Origin: CAZHTF01 sp964535305
GTDB lineage: Bacteria > Planctomycetota > Phycisphaerae > UBA1845 > Fen-1342
Assembly: GCA_964535305.1 (NCBI GenBank)
Contig: CAZHTF010000100.1
Location: forward strand, 1 to 9,423
Length of the DNA stretch: 9,423 nt
Reading direction: 5' to 3'
In this document: piece by piece, positions 6,708 through 9,423 of the stretch
Layout of the letters: each line of letters begins with the position of its first letter
Position numbering within the stretch: the stretch's first letter is position 1
Program-made: the position numbers and the translations under genes
The notes under the pieces: generated by a model
The model's database searches: none
Seen by the model: only the letters and a program-made list of their open reading frames with translations
What the model was told of the DNA's origin: nothing

Positions 6708-7460
6708 TCAGGCACACTGCGCCAGGCAGGCCAGGTACGCCGGGCGCGGGTCGGCGAATTGCCCCTTCTCCGGCAAGGCCCACTTTTGAAACAGGCGCTG
6801 ATTGTCGGCGTCGCGTGTGGTGTTCACATCCTCGAGCTTGCGCGGGTCGAGGTGCTCTTCGTGATAAACCAGCGCGCCCGGCGCGCCGACCACGTGCAAC
6901 CCAGCCTCAAACTGCACTTTCAGTGCTAGGTCCGGGTCCCACGCGCAGAAGCGGTAGCCCACGTCGAGAAAGCCAAGCCCTTCCATTAAGCCGCGTCGCA
7001 GCATTCCGAAATTGGCGTACGGGAAGCCGCGCACGTGCAGCACGCCGAAATGCTCGCCGGCGTACTCGACGCCGTGCAGCTCGTTCCAGGGCTGCGGGTG
7101 GTTGTGGTAGAAGGCGGCCATACCTACGCCGGCCGGCTCCGCGCGGCGCAGGAAATCCAGGGCCGAATCGATCGCACCGGGCAGCGGATAGGCGTCGTCG
7201 TTGAGCCACATGACGAACTCGCCGCACGCCGCGCGGAAGCCCTGGTCATACGCCGCGCAGCAACCGCGCCGCGGCGACTCGCGCAGCGGCCGCACGTGCG
7301 GCTGCGTGGCGAGCCACTCGAGCGTGCCGTCTTCGCCGCCATCAACCACGACCAGCTCGTACGTGGCACGCGTATGCTCGCGCACACGTTCGAGACAGCG
7401 CTGCAGCCGGCTGCGGCGGCGGTAGGTCGCGATCACGATACTCAGCTCTAAAGTCGACAT
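6708..7460 (-). CDS. Family 2 (GT-A fold) glycosyltransferase
   Basis: 250 aa. The N-terminus is a classic GT2 nucleotide-sugar-binding half: LSIVIATYRRRSRLQRCL (6-23), VVVDGGEDGT (37-46), GCCAAYDQGFRAACGEFVMW (66-85) and the DxD-type metal/nucleotide motif LNDD (86-89). Further on are NFGMLRRGLME (150-160), typical of the acceptor-side strand, then an Asp in CAWDPDLALKV (D175/D177) that is a candidate catalytic base region, and HEEH (200-203). There is no signal peptide or membrane segment, so it should act in the cytoplasm or at the inner membrane face, moving an activated sugar onto an unknown acceptor such as a polysaccharide, glycolipid or protein precursor. The ATG has a weak GAGAG purine run upstream. 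It is monocistronic here, convergent with lutC and divergent from the flavoenzyme operon, so context does not reveal the pathway. Family confident, substrate unknown. Confidence 0.9.
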   Translation of the reverse strand: MSTLELSIVIATYRRRSRLQRCLERVREHTRATYELVVVDGGEDGTLEWLATQPHVRPLRESPRRGCCAAYDQGFRAACGEFVMWLNDDAYPLPGAIDSALDFLRRAEPAGVGMAAFYHNHPQPWNELHGVEYAGEHFGVLHVRGFPYANFGMLRRGLMEGLGFLDVGYRFCAWDPDLALKVQFEAGLHVVGAPGALVYHEEHLDPRKLEDVNTTRDADNQRLFQKWALPEKGQFADPRPAYLACLAQCA

Positions 7461-7565
7461 CGCAGCTCTCTATCGGCCGATGCTGCGCGGCGCGCCCAAT
7501 CGCCTTCGCACGGATACACTCTTGCCACCTGGGTGCGTCACCCGTGCCGCAGCCCGACACCCATC

Positions 7566-7571
7566 GAGGAG
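7566..7571 (+). promoter_or_regulatory. Shine-Dalgarno of the ene-reductase gene
   Basis: GAGGAG lies 4 nt before ATG 7576 and is among the strongest ribosome-binding sites in the window. It decides the start over the in-frame ATG at 7480, which would add 32 residues with no resemblance to the family's N-terminus (families begin at LFEPLTLRSVTLRNRI). Confidence 0.8.
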
Positions 7572-7575
7572 CCAC

Positions 7576-8640
7576 ATGCCGCACCTGTTTGAACCGCTGA
7601 CGCTTCGCAGTGTGACGCTGCGCAATCGCATCGGCGTGTCGCCGATGTGCCAGTACAGCTCGCACGAGGGTCGCGCCGCGGACTGGCACCTGGTGCACCT
7701 GGGTGCGCGGGCCGTCGGCGGCGCGGGCCTGATCTTGGCCGAAGCCACCGCGGTCGAGCCAGCAGGCCGAATCACGCCCGCCGACGCGGGCCTGTGGGAC
7801 GATGCGCAGATCGAGCCGCTCGCGCGCATCACGCATTTTCTGCACGCGCACGGGGCGATCGCCGGCATTCAGCTCGCCCACGCCGGCCGAAAGGCCTCCG
7901 CCGCCCGACCCTGGGAAGGCGCGCATCACCTGGCGGATGAGGCCGGCGGCTGGACCCCGCTGGCCCCGTCCGCAATTGCTTTCGGCGAAAAGCTCTCGCG
8001 CACGCCGCACGAAATGACGCTCGGCGACATCGCCCGTGTGCAGCGGGCCTTCGTCGCGGCGACGGCCCGGGCGCTGCAGGCCGGTTACAAGCTGGTCGAA
8101 CTTCACGCCGCGCATGGCTATCTGGCGCACAGTTTTCACTCGCCCATCTCGAACCGCCGCACGGATCAATACGGCGGCAGCTTCGAGAACCGCGTGCGAT
8201 TCACGCTCGAGACCGTGCGTGGCATGCGCGGCGTCTGGCCTGATCATCTGCCGCTGGCGGTTCGGCTCTCGGCCACCGATTGGATCGACGGTGGCTGGAC
8301 TTTGGAAGAGTCGGTGCTGCTGGCGCGAATGCTGAAGGCCGAGGGCGTCGACCTGCTGGATTGCAGCTCGGGCTTTGTCGCGCCGGGAGTAACATATCCT
8401 TTCGCGCCTGGCTGGATGACGCCGCTGGCGCAGGCCATTCGTTTGCAGGCGCAGATCGCGACCGCGGCGGTCGGCATGATCAGTGAGCCGGCCCAGGCGG
8501 ATGAGATCATCCGAATCGGCCAGGCGGATATCGTGCTGCTCGGGCGACAAATGCTGCGCGACCCGTACTGGCCGATCCACGCCGCCCGCAGTTTGGGGGC
8601 GGTCCAGAAGCTTCCAATACAATACAGCCATTGGGTGTGA
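7576..8640 (+). CDS. Old Yellow Enzyme-family NADH:flavin oxidoreductase / ene-reductase (YqjM/XenA class)
   Basis: 354 aa TIM-barrel flavoprotein. Family motifs in order: LFEPLTLRSVTLRNRI (4-19), SPMCQYSS (22-29) with C25 at the redox-tuning Cys of the thermophilic-like (YqjM) class and Y27 next to it, IQLAHAGRK (98-106), the active-site pair in ELHAAHGYLAHSFHSP (H177, H180, with Y182 as likely proton donor), NRRTDQYGGSFENR (193-206), R230, and the FMN phosphate region AAVGMI (297-302) and LLGRQMLRDP (321-330). The class binds FMN and uses NAD(P)H to reduce C=C bonds next to carbonyl or nitro groups in the cytoplasm. The C-terminus (PIQYSHWV) has His where YqjM, as I recall it, has its arginine finger; it is nearer to XenA-like enzymes with an aromatic tail. 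It heads a two-gene operon with a quinone reductase 6 nt downstream, suggesting electrophile or xenobiotic detoxification. Physiological substrate unknown. Confidence 0.94.
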   Translation: MPHLFEPLTLRSVTLRNRIGVSPMCQYSSHEGRAADWHLVHLGARAVGGAGLILAEATAVEPAGRITPADAGLWDDAQIEPLARITHFLHAHGAIAGIQLAHAGRKASAARPWEGAHHLADEAGGWTPLAPSAIAFGEKLSRTPHEMTLGDIARVQRAFVAATARALQAGYKLVELHAAHGYLAHSFHSPISNRRTDQYGGSFENRVRFTLETVRGMRGVWPDHLPLAVRLSATDWIDGGWTLEESVLLARMLKAEGVDLLDCSSGFVAPGVTYPFAPGWMTPLAQAIRLQAQIATAAVGMISEPAQADEIIRIGQADIVLLGRQMLRDPYWPIHAARSLGAVQKLPIQYSHWV

Positions 8641-8646
8641 GCCGAC

Positions 8647-9384
8647 ATGAACGCCTTCATTGTGTACGCACATCCGGAGCCGCGCTCGTTTAATGGCGCG
8701 ATGCGCGACGTCGCCGTCAAGACGCTGCAGGAACAGGGCCACAGCGTGCGCGTCTCCGACCTGTACGCGATGCGGTTTGATCCGGTCTCCGATCGGCGGA
8801 ATTTCAGCAGCGTCAAGGATGCACAGTTCTTCAAACAGCAGCAGGAGGAGGCCTTCGCCCACCAGAACGAGAGCTTCGCGCCGGACGTGAAAGCCGAGAT
8901 GGACAAGCTCTTCTGGGCCGACTTCGTGCTCTTCCAGTTCCCGCTCTGGTGGTTCTCAGTACCCGCCATCCTGAAAGGCTGGGTGGACCGCGTCTTCGCC
9001 TCTGGTCGAATCTACGGTGGAGGCAAGTGGTATGACCAGGGCGTGTTGCGCGGCAAGCGCGGCATGCTGGCGCTTACCACCGGCGGGGGCCCGAGCATTT
9101 ACAGCGCACGCGGACTCAATGGCGACATCAACGCGCTGCTGTTCCCGATTCACAATGGCATCCTGCATTTCGTCGGCATGGATGTTTTGCCGCCCTTCAT
9201 TGCCTGGGGGCCGGCCCGCGCGGATGACGCGCGGCGGCGGCAATACCTGGACGATTTCCGCCAGCGGCTGCAGACGCTCGATCAGACGCCGCCGCTGCGC
9301 TTCCACCCGCTGGCGCACTACGACGAGCAGTTTCAACTGCGCGCTGAATTCGCGCCGATCCCGCCGCACGGCGCGGGGCTCTAG
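8647..9384 (+). CDS. NQO1-like NAD(P)H:quinone oxidoreductase (flavodoxin_2 fold)
   Basis: 245 aa flavodoxin-like oxidoreductase. It begins with the flavin phosphate-binding strand and loop (FIVYAHPEPRSFNGAM, 4-19). The family core FPLWWFSVPAILKGWVDRVF (98-117) follows, then WYDQG (128-132), LALTTGGGPSIYS (141-153) and FPIHNGILHFVGMDVL (166-181). These are closer to animal-type NQO1/NQO2 than to the shorter MdaB or KefF types. The family performs two-electron reduction of quinones using NAD(P)H and FAD or FMN, avoiding semiquinone formation. Aligning from memory to human NQO1 with a constant offset of 3, Y123, Y129 and Y152 match Tyr126, Tyr132 and Tyr155, but G125 replaces Tyr128 and N158 replaces His161. 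The start ATG follows the ene-reductase stop by 6 nt without a strong Shine-Dalgarno, so coupled translation is likely. Function class confident; substrate unknown. Confidence 0.92.
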   Translation: MNAFIVYAHPEPRSFNGAMRDVAVKTLQEQGHSVRVSDLYAMRFDPVSDRRNFSSVKDAQFFKQQQEEAFAHQNESFAPDVKAEMDKLFWADFVLFQFPLWWFSVPAILKGWVDRVFASGRIYGGGKWYDQGVLRGKRGMLALTTGGGPSIYSARGLNGDINALLFPIHNGILHFVGMDVLPPFIAWGPARADDARRRQYLDDFRQRLQTLDQTPPLRFHPLAHYDEQFQLRAEFAPIPPHGAGL

Positions 9385-9423
9385 CGTGTTCGCCCCAACG
9401 GGGCGACGGCGTGTAGCCACGGG
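9385..9423 (+). repeat. GC-rich hairpin and start of a probable dispersed intergenic repeat (cut by window end)
   Basis: Immediately after the quinone reductase stop, CGCCCC-AAC-GGGGCG (9391-9405) forms a perfect 6-bp stem with a 3-nt loop, extended by a T-A pair. It is followed by GTGTAGCCACGGG at the edge. This combination resembles short dispersed intergenic repeats I recall from planctomycete genomes, where CCCCAACGGGGCGA precedes TGTAGCC-CAGGG/CACGGG-type palindromes. Only one partial copy is visible, so repetition cannot be shown from this window. The hairpin could also help end transcription, but no T-tract follows. Confidence 0.45.

Noticed and set aside
7480..7575. Alternative upstream start of the ene-reductase at ATG 7480
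   Set aside because: The extra 32 residues do not match the family, and a strong GAGGAG precedes ATG 7576.
7342..8862. A 506-codon minus-strand open frame over the ene-reductase and its flanks
   Set aside because: It is antisense to a gene with complete Old Yellow Enzyme motifs, overlaps the glycosyltransferase start region, and shows no family signature.

Overview
The window is a GC-rich, tightly packed bacterial segment with nine protein-coding genes, one of them cut by the left edge. It contains no tRNA, rRNA, CRISPR array or transposase that I can see. Codon third positions are dominated by G and C throughout. Several features point to Planctomycetota: exported trypsin-like/PDZ proteins in tandem, a lutABC cluster, and a 3' edge sequence resembling dispersed repeats I recall from planctomycete genomes. 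This is an inference and a different high-GC phylum is possible.

Region 1 (2-3744, + strand) holds three consecutive HtrA/Deg-like genes (trypsin-like S1C fold plus PDZ), separated by 3 nt and then overlapping by 4 nt. The first shows the catalytic Asp and an intact GNSGGP serine loop; its His lies outside the window. The second and third are secreted-type paralogues in which all three catalytic positions are replaced (His/Asp/Ser to Ser/Gln/Ala, and to Phe/Arg/Tyr). One apparently active protease followed by two pseudoproteases in one operon is the most unusual feature here. HtrA proteins are typically trimeric, so mixed oligomers or substrate-adaptor roles are a reasonable hypothesis.

Region 2 (3784-6661, + strand) is a complete lutA-lutB-lutC cluster for oxidation of L-lactate to pyruvate. 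The genes are coupled by 1-nt and 4-nt overlaps. It begins only 39 nt after the third HtrA-like gene with no clear terminator, so it may be co-transcribed with it. No lactate permease or lut regulator is in the window.

Region 3 (6708-7460, - strand) is a single cytosolic family 2 glycosyltransferase, convergent with lutC.

Region 4 (7576-9384, + strand) is a two-gene flavoenzyme operon: an Old Yellow Enzyme-type ene-reductase (YqjM/XenA class) followed 6 nt later by an NQO1-like NAD(P)H:quinone reductase. Together they look suited to two-electron reduction of enones and quinones, that is, electrophile or redox-stress detoxification. The window ends in a GC-rich hairpin plus the start of what looks like a dispersed intergenic repeat.

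No gene-free stretch exceeds about 115 nt.
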